This document shows positions 37,456-52,154 of a DNA stretch of 64,000 nt, in pieces (within the stretch, counting starts at the first letter, position 1; every line of letters starts with the position of its first letter). Made by a program: the position numbers and the translations under genes. The DNA is taken from NCBI GenBank assembly GCA_017871115.1, contig JAFCIZ010000008.1, positions 620,001 to 684,000 on the forward strand, given 5' to 3'. The notes under the pieces were generated by a model, which ran no database searches, had not been told where the DNA came from, and saw only the letters and a program-made list of their open reading frames with translations. The DNA is from Cunninghamella blakesleeana (Eukaryota; Mucoromycota; Mucoromycetes; Mucorales; Cunninghamellaceae).

Positions 37456-39958
37456 CTAGTGCTGTCCAGGAATATATGATGCTCTGCTGAAGTCAATTGT
37501 ACATGAGTTAGGCCGTTTGCTTTTATCTAGTTCCTTAGCTACTTTCATAATGATATTCTAAAAAAAAGTGAAAAAAATTAATTTCAATTTAAGAACCATT
37601 GTATTATACAATTTTTTTTGATCACTTATTTATTTATTTAATTATTTATTCTTACTCTGATTTGAACCAGTGGTTGAATTGCAGTTTTTAGTAATGTTAA
37701 ATCGTTAAAATCTCGTACAAGGTGAAGTGTAATGATATGAACCATGGAGTAGATTGCTTCATGGTTTAAAGTCATCATAAACAACTCGCAACGGTAGCCT
37801 AAAAAAAAAGTTAAGAATAGTATCAAATATAAAAAATATTCATACTAATATTGTTTACTTACCAGCTACTAATAATCCACAAACCACCCAGTTATTCAAT
37901 TTTCTTTTATGTAAAGCATTTAACATTACTTTCATTTGTTCCCCAATTTTAACCTTGTCGTTACTATTTTGGTTTCTTCCAGGAGCTTTCACTTCAATAA
38001 CAAATAAATCAAACTTATCTCCATCTCTTGATGCTGCTGATGCTATGTAATCTGGCTTGTACACAATTTTTTTTTCCTTGCCATCATCAAGAACAACAGA
38101 CGTTAACACTTTATTGAGAGTACGATTGGCCCTATTATATTGAAAATAAAATACGATAAATATTCATAAAGATGCTTATGTATAAGTTAAATAAATAAAA
38201 TGAGTTATGGTTATTAAAATAAAAATATTTACCATTCATACGTTATACCATCGCAATTACCAAATACTGAATCAACGATATCAGATAGATGTGTATGGAT
38301 GAACGTATCTTCAACGACATGCTGTTGTTTCCAAGACTTATATTTTGGAGCACTATATAAATATTCAAAAAATAAAACATCTATTTAGATAGCATGAACA
38401 AAGATATAAATAGCCATAACTATTAACATTCTATATACTAAAAAATACATTATTATTGTATTTAAGCTTACAGCTTATAAATAATGTCTGCTGCCATAAA
38501 GCTATCATTATTAAAATTTAAAGTTTGGTTTAATATATACACTGTTACCTCAGGTAACTGTTTGTTCTCATTAATAGTCTATATACAAAATACAGTGAAC
38601 GAAAAAGTATTATATTTATTAGAAATCACTGGAATATTATGAATATTAATTATGATAATGACCTTATAGTCTATTTTACTTTTACTTACAAGTCTCACTT
38701 TTTCTAGCCATTGAAATACTTCAAGTGGTAAGTTAAATTTTTCTGAATTTGCAAATAAGTCCTTTATTATATAGAAATGAGAGCGGTTTGATAAACCATT
38801 TGTAACACTTGTACTTTTTTCTTTTGTAAAGTAAAAAATATAACTCAAAGATCTATTATATATAAAAAATTTTAGTACTAAATATAATTTGTAGTAAAAA
38901 TTAGATATTTAATTTTTACTTACAACACTTCCATTGGTGCTAACGATCTTTTTTTACATTTTGCGACATGAAGGGATTTTTTATGATAGTTCAAAAGATA
39001 GTCGGTTAAATCGAGCTTTTTATCGTTATCAAGATCAATAATCCACTATTTTTTCAGAATGTATAATAAAATGTTAATCAAAATAAATAAATAAATTAAG
39101 TTGATGACAATCTTAAATATGAGTGTGTATATGTATATATATTCATTCTTACCCTATATTCATCATTTTTAATATAATATCTGTCATCACCGCCGTACTT
39201 AATGTAATTCATGCCTTGACTACATTTTTTACTATCACTGATTTCTTCACTACTATCAATACTTAAACTTGATTCGGTAGAATTGGAAACCTGGTCGATC
39301 AATCGCTATAGAATTAATAATTAATTGGATTACTTAGTTACTATATATATAATTTCTCTGTTGTATATCTGACTTACTTTATTACTATATATTGATAAAT
39401 AAATAGAAATTAATGGTAAGCGAAAAAATAAAGTCGATCTTAAAAATATATATTCAATTACCTATGATTGCTTATTTCCAACAGCAATGAATAAATAGCA
39501 GATTTGATTCTGGGAAGATCCGCCTAATAAACAAAGCAATTCCGCATTATTTATTTATTTATTTATTTTTTGCTTTAGGTTATACTTATTATCTATTTAC
39601 CTGGTTGATCTTTCTATCTACAGCCACTGTAGCCAGAATATCTTTTTTGCTTGCCCAAAGATTAACATTAACAGTATTGCTTTTTGTTTTCTATTTTTAA
39701 ATAAATTTAGGTGTATAAAAATATATCAATAACTAATAAAAAATATATATTCATATATATTAAGCTTATATTAGTAAAAAGTGCTTTTTATATATTTACT
39801 TTCATATTTTTTAGCATAGCTAAAAGTGCGTTCTTTTCATTTTTATCATTTTTATATATCTCTAACATAATTTTTATGTCTTGCACCATCGCGTAATGCG
39901 CAGTACATTTAGTAGCATCGATATTTTTTAGAATATATTCTATATCATAGTTTGTCAT
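37456..39958 (-). CDS. PD-(D/E)XK nuclease-fold protein, expanded mucoralean-type family
   Basis: Twelve exons (39958-39800, 39690-39601, 39523-39462, 39384-39378, 39305-39153, 39045-38924, 38852-38690, 38578-38472, 38352-38233, 38131-37863, 37798-37656, 37557-37456) encode 498 residues with every phase consistent. The C-terminal half has a nuclease-like core: Asp355 in YKPDYIAS, then Glu374 and Lys376 in LFVIEVKAPG (PD...ExK), a helix with EQMKVMLNALHKRK, WVVCGLLVAG, and a last part YRCELFMMTLNHEAIYSMV. This resembles a large uncharacterised family I associate with Mucorales genomes. Upstream, WIIDLDNDKKLDLTDYLL and EDTFIHTHLSDIVDSVFG are further conserved-looking blocks. Exon 4 is 7 bases long (Ser-Asn-Lys); skipping it breaks the frame. 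Broken copies lie at 35.1-36.7 kb. Nuclease activity is unproven. Confidence 0.85.
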
Positions 39959-40630
39959 AGATCATTCGCTAATGTTTTTTGTGTTCCAGAATTCTGGTAA
40001 AGAGAGCATGTTTTATAAAAAAAAATATTAATGAAGGATGTGAAAAAAAGTAACAGATAAAAAAAAATAATTATTGTGAAAGCGTATGTGTATATAAAGC
40101 TAATAAATAAAGAAAAGAATAAAAATGGAACAAGGAAAAAAAAGCGGAAGAAAAAAAAAAAATACAATATTATATACAGGCAAAGCGTTGCGAAACTCTG
40201 CTTGATTTTAACGTCGTCATGAGAACAATTGTATCAAAAAAAAACTATTTTTTTTTTGTTAATCAACTTTTTATATATATAGGTGTCTTTTGTATCAAAT
40301 TTATTTTCTTTATCCTCTCTATATCTTAAATTTCATTATTATAAATACGTAAATACTAAGACAAATCATTTTCATTTAATCAAATAGTTATATACAATTA
40401 TTTTTGTGTAACTAGTTTTAAGTGTCACCCAGTGTCATTGTTTCATTTTTCATGCGCGCAAGTGAAGCCTTATTACAATTCTCTTTTTATTTATTTTATA
40501 ATGATCGTTATAATATGTATACATTTTCTTGATTTTTAAATAAAACAGTATGATAAATTAATATAAATTAAAAAATAAAAAATGTCTACATTAAAAATTA
40601 ATATAAATAAAAAATTTTCCATGTATAGCT
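39959..40630. other. intergenic
   Basis: Promoter of the PD-(D/E)XK-family gene and 3' flank of the PLC-like gene, about 670 bases. Short Phe-rich open frames are poly-T artefacts. Nothing else seen. Confidence 0.55.
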
Positions 40631-42368
40631 TTATAATTCATCATGTCGATCATGTTTTGCCACCGTTTCTTCTTTTACAGGTGTTACAGTTTTAAGGAAC
40701 TTTTCATAATTATGCTTGTTCATTCGCCTTTGTAAATCTTTTAAATAGTTCATATCATTGTGTTGATCATACATATTTACTTCAATGGAATTAAAGTATG
40801 TATCTTTAGATGTTTTGTTTAAGTTACATCCGGATTCAGAAAAGATTACATCTTCAATAAAATCAGCATCATAGAACTATAAATAAAATATAAAAGAAAT
40901 ATAGTTAGTTTGCAAAAAAAAAAAAAAAAAAGTCAAAAAACTATTATATATATAATCATATGCTCTGTTTTACCTTAGCATGGTCTTCGTCTTTTGCTGT
41001 AGAGAAATCTTTATTGTAATAGGCTAAAAAAAATAAAAAAATAAAAAAATAAAAATAAAAATAAAAAAAAAAAAAGATATGGTTGTAGAAAAAAGAAATT
41101 AGCGAAAAAAAAAACCATCATCTTTATATTTATTACTACTATTAGTTACCTTGTAAAGCAATAGGTTTAGGTGATTTACATAATTTGTGAATTTTTTCTT
41201 TTAAATTAGTTGGTTGTTGATTTGGTTGATAAGAATTACGAGAGAATACCTTATTTATTAAATAGAAGGAAAACAAAATATAAAAAAAAAGAATGTTAAT
41301 ATTCATAAAAAGCTATATTATATATATTTATATACATAGTACTAGGTTTATGTATGTATACATTAATATTACCCTTGAAAAATAATGCAATCTATCACCA
41401 GATTTTTTAGGAAGACTTTTACCATTCGTTAAAATAATTTTACTCTGAACTCCATCATCTTCACCATCACCATCCCAAGAGATAAAGTCAGGGTAATGGT
41501 CAATAACTTCACCTAATGTAGCCCACTCTTTTTCATGATCAGGTTGTACAAAAATAAAAGGACATTCGAAAGGAATATAGTCTTCGATTTCTAAACCTGC
41601 TGTATGGCCAGTTTGAAGTTGACATACATTATCAATAATGAATTCCATCTCTTGAAAAGTTGCTACATGATCGGGATTTTCAACAATAGAATCAATTTTA
41701 ATTACGATAATTTGATGAAAAACTTGACGAACATAATCCAATACTTCATCCATAAAAGCTTCAAAACTAATATTATGTTGATCGTCTTTTTCAGAGTAAG
41801 AGCATAAAGAAGTTATACCATTTCTATTCATATTAACACATACATATATATAAATCAGTAAATATAATGGAAATTGTATGTATGATTATGTTATGTAATA
41901 AATTTTTACCTTGTACATACATTAATATTCAATTTTCGAATACCTATATAACAAATATAATAATTTATAAAAAATCAATGCCCGACTATTTATTTTATGT
42001 TACATGTATATGGATAGTGAGAAAGAAAAGAAAGAAAAAAAAAATAATATAAATTACCATCATGTAACATATGAGTAACAGTATTTCCTTTAGAATAGTA
42101 AGGTTTGATATTATGGGCACCTAACCAAAAAAAGTAGTTGATAGGAAGGTCTTCATATTCAGGATAATTGTTACAACGTGATGGACTATTAGCAGTTTAA
42201 TAAAAATAGAATATATATTTTTTTCATGTCAAACTTGAATCACTTTTCAAATTATCTATTGTTATTAGTATATTATTATATTTATATTTTATTTTACTTG
42301 GTGAATGATTGACATAAAGGTAAAACAAGTAACAATATTGTAGTTAACTTAAAATAAGTATTCCGCAT
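40631..42368 (-). CDS. secreted PLC-like phosphodiesterase
   Basis: Seven exons (42368-42298, 42185-42058, 41943-41910, 41823-41373, 41249-41150, 41023-40974, 40876-40631) give 359 residues. Residues 1-23 are a signal peptide (MRNTYFKLTTILLLVLPLCQ then SFT). The sequence then resembles fungal PI-PLC X-domain-like proteins. NYFFWLGAHN, with His48 where these enzymes have the catalytic GTHN/GAHN His, is followed by ITSLCSYSEK, then EAFMDEVLDYVRQVFHQIIVI matching the LCxx..F...L..V..FL..NP.EVV region. The second catalytic His is not obvious. GLEIEDYIPFECPF, LGEVIDHYPDFISWDGDGED and GKSLPKKSGDRLHYFSR fit the later barrel. It is probably extracellular or cell-wall-associated; substrate unknown. 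It shares a 199-base divergent promoter with PAP1. Confidence 0.8.
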
Positions 42369-42567
42369 ATTATAGCTTATTTATAAAAAAAATAAAAGAA
42401 AATGAAAGAAAAGACAGGAAAAAAAAAAGTATGAAAAAGCGGGTTTTAATTTTTTAGTTATAAAAAAATTGTCTTTTTTACTCCTCTTTTCTCTCTTTTA
42501 CCATTAAGAAATTATCTATTGATTAAATTTATATATTTGTTACTTTTTTTATAAACTAATTTAATTT
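42369..42567. promoter_or_regulatory. divergent promoter, PLC-like gene / PAP1
   Basis: 199 bases between two head-to-head starts, purine-rich on the PLC side and with TTTACTCCTCTTTTCTCTCT on the PAP1 side. No specific site recognised. Confidence 0.45.
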
Positions 42568-45221
<2,654 letters not shown>

Positions 45222-45564
45222 ATTAGTTTTTGGTTTTTAATTTTTTAATTTTTTAATTTTTTTTTTTGTGTGTTTTTTTCCTTTATTATTATTACTATTT
45301 TTTTTATTCTATTTGTTATTGTAAATTTGTAACTAGTTTTTTAAATTTTAATAAAGGTTTACATTTTTTTTTTAAAAAAAGCGGGGATTTAATTTAACTT
45401 TTTGTATCATTACCTTTTTTTACCACTTCTATTACGCTTTTTTTATTTTACATATCATTTGTATTAAAAAATACAAATCAAATATATACAAAATAGTCAA
45501 GTACGACTTTATTATATATAGTATATTTAATTTTAATAAGTTAATTTTACAAAATATTTTTCGT
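45222..45564. other. intergenic
   Basis: PAP1 3' flank and COP1 promoter, 343 bases. It contains a T-run/A-run palindrome near 45366-45380. No gene seen. Confidence 0.6.
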
Positions 45565-48500
45565 ATGACTGAAAAAGCTAGTAATAATAGTAATGATTAC
45601 AATAAAGACAACAATCAATCTAATAATAACGAACAAAGAACTATAATACCACTTAATAATAATGGAGAAACTAATTCTTCAGTAACAAACACTAAATCGG
45701 GACCAGCATTAAATGAAACAAACAACTCTAAATCATCTCTAAATCAGAAATACAATGATACAGTCGACGATGGTATTATATGGTAAATAAGTAGTAATGA
45801 AAAAATAGTAATAATAAAAATAAATTGGCAATATGTTCTCCAATATAAGACTTTTGTACATATACAAGCATATATGAGAAGATTTTTTTTTAAAATAAAA
45901 AGTTATATATACGTGATATTTAATCTATGCCGATTATTTTTTTTTATATATATAGTCCAATATGTCAGGATATTATGGTGGAAGCCTTTATGACGTTTTG
46001 TGGTCATTCATATTGGTACTCTACAATTGAACATGGACAACAATAAAAAAAAATCATATCTAATCAATTTTATCTAACCTATATGTATTTATATATATAT
46101 ATATATATATTAAACATTCATAGCTACGTATGTATCACTAAGCATCTTGATAGAAAATTAGATTGCCCAATATGTCGTGTATCACTATCAAGAGATCAAA
46201 TATTTCCAAACTTTCAGCGTAAAAAAAAAAAGATGTATAATTTATAGATTTTTCTGGTAACGAAAACATAGATTAACTAAACTTGATTTTATTTTTTATT
46301 CTTTTACTATGTAGTGAATAAAATAGCTGAACAACGTTTAAAATTTAATCCAATAACTGTAACACCCATTGATCCTGGTCCTACTAATATAGAACAATAC
46401 TTTGATAAACTACCTTATAATGGTAAGTTTCTAAATATTAAATAACAATAGTAAAGATATGTAACTAATATTCATACAATTTATTTATTATTTAAAGAAT
46501 TAGTATCTATGTTATCCTCAGCTGTTGCTAAGCAAGAAAAAGCAAAAATTCAGAAGAAAGATGTACAGAAAAATTTATTGTCAATTTTTTTAAGTTTGCT
46601 TGAACAGCATAATCTTAAAGTAATGGATAAATGAATACCCTTTATTATTATTATTATTATTATTATTAAATATTTGTATACTAATAATTATACTTTGTTT
46701 TAAAAAAAACCCTTTATTTTTAGTTGGTAGATAATTTAGAACAAGAATTGGATATGATACGGCACGATATACATTCTATTGGTTCAACAACTTTCGATTT
46801 AATAACTAAAAAAGGAATTATTTCGTCAAGTCATCAAGATTCAAGTGATAACTGTCATAACCAAGTAAAGGAACCTTCTAATGAATTCACAGGGTCGAAA
46901 GAATCAAATAAAAGAAAGTTAATAGTAGGTACACTTTTTATATTTTTATTATTTATGATTATTATGGTCCTGATATTTAAATAAGATAATGGTCTAAAGA
47001 TATTTTTATTTTTCATTTCTTTTTTCTCCCTGTGAATAGTCTGATGAAAATGAATCATCCGCTACCAAGTATCAAAAACTGTAAGTGAATATTGTTTTAT
47101 TGTTTATTTCTTTATAGAATAGTTTTTAAATTATTCCTTTTTTATTAATTTCAATTATTCACACACTTTTTTTTTAAAAAAAAATAACAAATACGTATAA
47201 ATAGAAATGATAAAAATGAAACAACTAGTCCCATGCTGACATCAAGAAAACAACTGATAGAACAAAGATTCGATGACTTATGTGAACTATATTTTATGGA
47301 TAGACAAGGTAAAAATGAAATAAAATAATACAAAAAAAAGATCACATATACTTATGTAATGATCAATTATAATATCACGACAATTCATATTATTTTTTAT
47401 ATTTTATATTTTCATATTTAGAATCTTCAATAAATGGGCTAGACAAATTCTCATCAAAATTATATGAATTAACTCGGTACACTAGTTTCAAAGAATTGGA
47501 TACAATTTATTATACCGACATATCTGTGAATTCTGCCATTGTATCGTCCATTGAATTTGATCGTGATGAAGACTATATAGCTGTTGGTGGTGTTACAAAG
47601 GATATTAAAATGTTTGATTTTAACATGATGAATACCGATACAGACGAACAAAGTCAAACACTTAGTGATCATTCTATAAATTCAGATGATTCATCTTCTT
47701 CCACTCCTGTAAGTCTACCAAATCAAGAAAATAATGCTTTGAGTGGAGGTGGGTTTATTGGAAAAAGACGACCTATGTCCTTTATACATTGTCCTATCAG
47801 AGTAATGCAATGTGATCACAAGATAAGGTATATTTTTATAACAAAAAAGGAGTTTTTTTTTTCTTTTTTTTAAGTAAATTTATATAATTCAAGGATATTT
47901 ATGAAACATTTAACTTTATTTTTATTTTATTTTTTTGTTTGTTTATGTTTATTTATTTATTAAATAGTTGCCTCTCGTGGAATCCTTATATAAAGTCATC
48001 TATAGCAAGTTCAGATTACGAAGGAATTATTAATTTATGGGATGTCAATAGTGGTCAAGTAGTGCGTAGTTATGAAGAACATCGAAGAAGGGCATGGAGT
48101 ATCGATACAAGTAAAAGTAACCCCACATTGATGGCTTCAGGTAGTGATGATTCCACCGTTAAAATTTGGTCCATTCATACCCGTAAGTCGGTTCATACGC
48201 TAGAGCAGCGTGGCAATGTTTGTTGTGCTAAATTTGCGCCGAATAATAATTATCATGTAGCTATTGGAAGTGTTGGTAAAATAAATATAAATAAATAAAT
48301 AATAATCAAAACAATAAAAAATGAAAATATAAACTAAATATTATTTAAATATTAAATATTAAATATTATTATTATTCTTTTTCTTTTTTCTATTATTAGA
48401 CCACCAAGTAAGTTGCTATGATTTAAGATCACCTAAAACACCCTTCAAAACTTTTAATGGCCACAATAAAGCAGTGTCGTATGTCAAATGGATTAATGAT

Positions 48501-48981
48501 CAAGAAATTGTCTCAGCATCGACAGATAGCTCGCTTAAATTATGGCATTTAAATAAAGATGAATGTGAAAAGACATTTTCTGGGCACCAAAATGAAAAAA
48601 ACTTCGTTGGCTTATCAGTAAAAGGTGATTGGATTGCTTGTGGTAGTGAATCTAATACAGTCTATACTTATCATAAGAATTCAAGATACCCTGTTGCACA
48701 ATATAAATTCCCGGTAACAAATCCTATTTCTGTAAGTTGAATATAATAGAAAAGTTTTTTTATTGTTTATTTTCATTTGTTTATAAATACAACTATTTTT
48801 TATTTATATATATATGGGTTCCTTTTTGTAATTATTATTATATTTTAAAAAGGGGCAAAAAACATTTGAAGAAGATCCATCACTCTTTGTAAGCTCAGTA
48901 TGTTGGAAAAATGATGATACAATGAAAATGGTAGTTGCCAATAGTAAAGGAATGATAAAAGTTTTAAGATTAGAAGAATAA
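45565..48981 (+). CDS. COP1: COP1-type E3 ubiquitin ligase (RING, coiled coil, WD40)
   Basis: Twelve exons (45565-45782, 45956-46015, 46124-46218, 46315-46422, 46498-46619, 46724-46924, 47040-47080, 47205-47308, 47422-47827, 47968-48275, 48400-48731, 48853-48981) give 707 residues, the size of human and plant COP1. A C3HC4 RING starts at Cys73 (PICQDIMVEAFMTFCGHSYC, then LDCPICR). A coiled coil follows (SIFLSLLEQHNLKVLVDNLE). A linker with basic KRKL leads to a seven-bladed WD40 domain. Hallmarks of COP1 rather than generic WD proteins are KISCLSWN, IASSDYEGIINLWD, EEHRRRAWSID, KAVSYVKW, VSASTDSSLKLW and NEKNFVGLSVKGDWIACGSE. It tags substrates for proteasomal breakdown, classically in light and stress signalling. 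It is rarely reported from fungi. Confidence 0.95.
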
Positions 48982-49303
48982 AGATATCCACATGGATATA
49001 TGAAACACATAAAATAAACTTGGACAACCCACCTCCTTTTTCTATAGGCCCGTGCTTGTCAAATTATTCTCACGAAGTGTATAATTATTTACTTTTTATC
49101 TTAATATTTAAGTATTTATTTATTTATACGTACTATCAAATTTCCTTTTTTTTATTCTCTCTCTTCTTTTTTTCTATTTATTTCTCTTTCTTTTCCTTTT
49201 TTTTTTTCTTTTCTCTCCCCATCCTTTTTCCTTTTTTTCTCTTTTTATTTTATACATATAATCAGCATATAAATATATATATATATATATATTTTAAAAA
49301 AGT
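48982..49303. promoter_or_regulatory. intergenic, OXR1 promoter with pyrimidine tract
   Basis: 322 bases. From about 49140 to 49240 the plus strand is almost pure C/T, followed by a TA repeat right before the OXR1 start. Position suggests a promoter or 5' leader element. Confidence 0.45.
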
Positions 49304-50695
49304 ATGACAACATTTATTCACCACTCACAGCATTATCATAACACTGAATATAATTATCAATACCACCATCATCCTCATCGTAGGAGAAGATTATCATCCA
49401 TTTCTACTACTCATGTCACACCATCTACTATAGAATGTACTGAATTTTATATATCCTCCCAGTCGCCACCACCTTCACCACAAATCAGCATACAAAAATC
49501 AATCTCTCCATCTCTATCATCCTCTTCTATTTCATCTATGGAACAATTACATCGTCAATTTAAAGCAGTAAAAAAGAAGAAGTCATCAAATCATAAATAT
49601 AATTCAACTCATCAAGATAAGTGTAATAATAATAATAATAATAAAAATATGAAAGCTCTAACCCTGTCATCAAATCATATACAACAACAACAACAACAGC
49701 AAATTATATTATTAAATAGATCGCCCATAGTATCTCCTTGTTTAAGTCAAACTCTTGCAAATAATGTAAAAATAATAATAATAATAATAAATAATAATAA
49801 TATATACCGATTGTTATTTTTATAACTTTGTTTAATATTTATTTTATTATTATATTATATGTTAAGCTTCAATCATGGCTACCATCACGTATAGCAGCAT
49901 CATCAAAATGGCATTTACTCTATAGTTTAGAACAACACGGAAGTAGTATAAAAACATTATATCATCGTATTAAGTCTGACCCTTCTACAAGCGCAAACTT
50001 GATAGTTATTCGAACAGCAGATGATGAGGTAATTATTTTTTATTATTTATAATAAGCAACTATTCAAGTATCTTTTATTTTCTCAATTAATTGTTTAAAT
50101 ATTTTCTTATTTATTTATTTATTTGTTGATAGTTAATGGGTGCTTATTTATCAGAACCTTTAAAAAATGAAAGCACTTATTATGGATCTGGAGAATGGTA
50201 ATTTATATATATTTCTATTTGTTTATTTTTATGAATAATAATAATGAAAAAACGATCATCATTAGCTATCATTTTTATTTACTTGTTTATGTTTTTTGTT
50301 TGTATTTTTTTATCATTTATTTATTTTAATCTAGTTTTTTATGGAAATCAATTGATAATCATCATACTGAAGTATATTCTTGGACAAATAGAAATGACTA
50401 CTTTATATACTCAAACCATAATTTTATCGCAATTGGTGGAGGGTAAAGAAAAACAAAAAAATATAAATGTAAAATACATTTAAAAAAATAAAGTGCTTTT
50501 TATTTCTTTTTATTTATATATTTGATTCTTTTTATTTATTTATTTATTTATAGGGATGGACATATAGGTTTATTTTTATATGGTGATCTTCATCATGGTC
50601 ATACACAGCCTTGTGCTACTTTTAACAATAAATTACTTACCATGGATAATAGTTTTGAATGTATAGGATTAGAAGTATGGGGATTTCATTATTAA
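49304..50695 (+). CDS. OXR1: OXR1-like TLDc-domain protein
   Basis: Five exons (49304-49765, 49867-50028, 50133-50197, 50335-50442, 50554-50695) give 312 residues. Residues 1-154 are His/Ser/Asn/Gln-rich low complexity with SP motifs. Residues about 155-312 are a TLDc domain: LQSWLPSRIAASSKWHLLYS, LEQHGSSIKTLYHRI, LMGAYLSEPL, FLWKSI, IAIGGGDGHIGLFLYGDL and the closing CIGLEVWGF. TLDc proteins of the Oxr1 type protect against oxidative damage and, in yeast, bind the vacuolar H+-ATPase and promote its disassembly. The LysM/GRAM parts of animal OXR1 are absent, as in fungi. Confidence 0.93.
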
Positions 50696-50774
50696 AAAAA
50701 AAAAAAAAAAAAAAACTGCTATCTATTTTTATTTATTTATATATTATGATTGATTCTAATAAATATTTATATCC

Positions 50775-50837
<63 letters not shown>

Positions 50838-51026
50838 AATGGAGCAGATGCGTACAAAATTTATTTATTTTTTAATGATACTATTTTATTTTATTCAAAT
50901 AATTAATATTTATTATTTTTTTAAGCTAAATAAGTATATGAGTATATAATGTATATTTGTATATATATAGAAAGAAAGAAATAGAGATAAAATTATACAT
51001 GATAAGTAAAACATATAACTAAATTA
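50696..51026. other. convergent intergenic spacer with ATT repeat
   Basis: 331 bases between two convergent 3' ends. It holds a poly-A run at 50695-50714 and an ATT microsatellite at 50779-50836 (about 19 units). No gene seen. Confidence 0.65.
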
Positions 51027-52154
51027 CTATTGTAAATAAGTGACAGCCCATTCATTATCTTCAAAAGCTAAAAATTCATTCGCAATATTTAATAGTAAAG
51101 AACTGACCTGGTCCACCGATAAGCTATGTCTTAGATCCCTTTTTTCATAAAGATCATGTTCATTTTGTGTATAATCTTCTTTTAAATCCTTAAATAAATT
51201 ATGGTGTTTATTTCTAGTTGTAGCTGATTCATTATGGTCGCTGTTGGTGCAATATCTTTTTTTCATTGGAAATAAGGACATAGATTTGGTGAAGGCTGAA
51301 GGTAAAGAAAGGTCAGATCCATTTGTATCATCACTATCATCATCATCATCCATCTCTTCAACTTGATCTTCTTCATCATCCTCTTGGTAATAACGCCTGC
51401 TTCTTCTTATTCCTTGTGTATAAAGCCTATCTTGATGAATCATATGATTTTCTAAATCATTTAATGTTGATGAGGATAATATTTTTTTATTTGGTTTCAC
51501 TTGAAGTAATAGAGATGATGAAGATGATGTATAAAGTGGGTCATCTTCTTTATTATTATTAATATTGTCATAAACACCAAATGAATCGATTAAAAGTGGT
51601 AATACTTCTGATATAGTTATTGGATGGCGAATGGAACAAATAGAAACTTCATCACTAGCTTCTTCAGATTTTTTATTGATCATATCTTTATGGCAGTGGT
51701 GTTCATTTAGTTTAACAAGGGCATTATTATTACTCTCAGCCATTTTTGGTAAAACAAATTCTGTATTATTATTATTATTGCTATTATTATTATTATTAGA
51801 AGGAGTTGGTGAAAGAAATTGTAATAGACTTGATTGTTTTGGATCTTTATTGTTTTTATTATTTTGGTTATTACTTTTATTGTTGTTTATTTTTTTAGTG
51901 GTATATTTTGATATAGATGACTGCTTTAGTTTAATCGATGATTGTTGTTGTGTTTTTTTATTGTAAGATAAAACTATCTTTTCTTCTTCTTCTTCTAATA
52001 TAGGTCCACTTGTAAAAGCAAGGGAAGTAGCTATATTTCCTTTAGATGGTTCTGTGTCGATGATCTTTCCTAGTTGTTGTTGCTGTTTAGTTGTAGTAAT
52101 ATCATTGTTACGTTTACGTCTTACACTAAATCCTAGAGCATTTAATGTTGACAT
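51027..52154 (-). CDS. low-complexity protein with PIP-box-like motifs
   Basis: A single exon of 375 residues, no family recognised. It starts MSTLNALGFSVRRKRN, a basic patch. A Gln/Asn-rich stretch follows with QSSISKYT and then QSSLLQFLSPTP, which has the Q-x-x-(I/L)-x-x-aromatic spacing of PCNA-binding PIP boxes. Then come HPITISEVLPLLIDSFGVYDN and a run with GIRRSRRYYQEDDEEDQ. A poly-Asp acidic block and an ending RHSLSVDQVSSLLLNIANEF complete it. The composition suggests a disordered nuclear protein, perhaps linked to DNA replication or repair; that is inference from short motifs. Coding support is the long open frame, the lack of stops in 80% A/T DNA and a sensible start. Confidence 0.65.
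   Translation of the reverse strand: MSTLNALGFSVRRKRNNDITTTKQQQQLGKIIDTEPSKGNIATSLAFTSGPILEEEEEKIVLSYNKKTQQQSSIKLKQSSISKYTTKKINNNKSNNQNNKNNKDPKQSSLLQFLSPTPSNNNNNSNNNNNTEFVLPKMAESNNNALVKLNEHHCHKDMINKKSEEASDEVSICSIRHPITISEVLPLLIDSFGVYDNINNNKEDDPLYTSSSSSLLLQVKPNKKILSSSTLNDLENHMIHQDRLYTQGIRRSRRYYQEDDEEDQVEEMDDDDDSDDTNGSDLSLPSAFTKSMSLFPMKKRYCTNSDHNESATTRNKHHNLFKDLKEDYTQNEHDLYEKRDLRHSLSVDQVSSLLLNIANEFLAFEDNEWAVTYLQ

Noticed and set aside
37176..37496. Phe-rich minus-strand frame of about 100 residues
   Set aside because: It covers the last exon of the PD-(D/E)XK-family gene in another frame and poly-T spacer.
41338..41372. Extension of the PLC-like exon 4 to a VILMY... tail
   Set aside because: Reads through a good donor (GTAATA); splicing to the next exon keeps a longer conserved-looking protein and closes phase.
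48804..49027. Minus-strand open frames after COP1
   Set aside because: Antisense of the last COP1 exon; no independent support.
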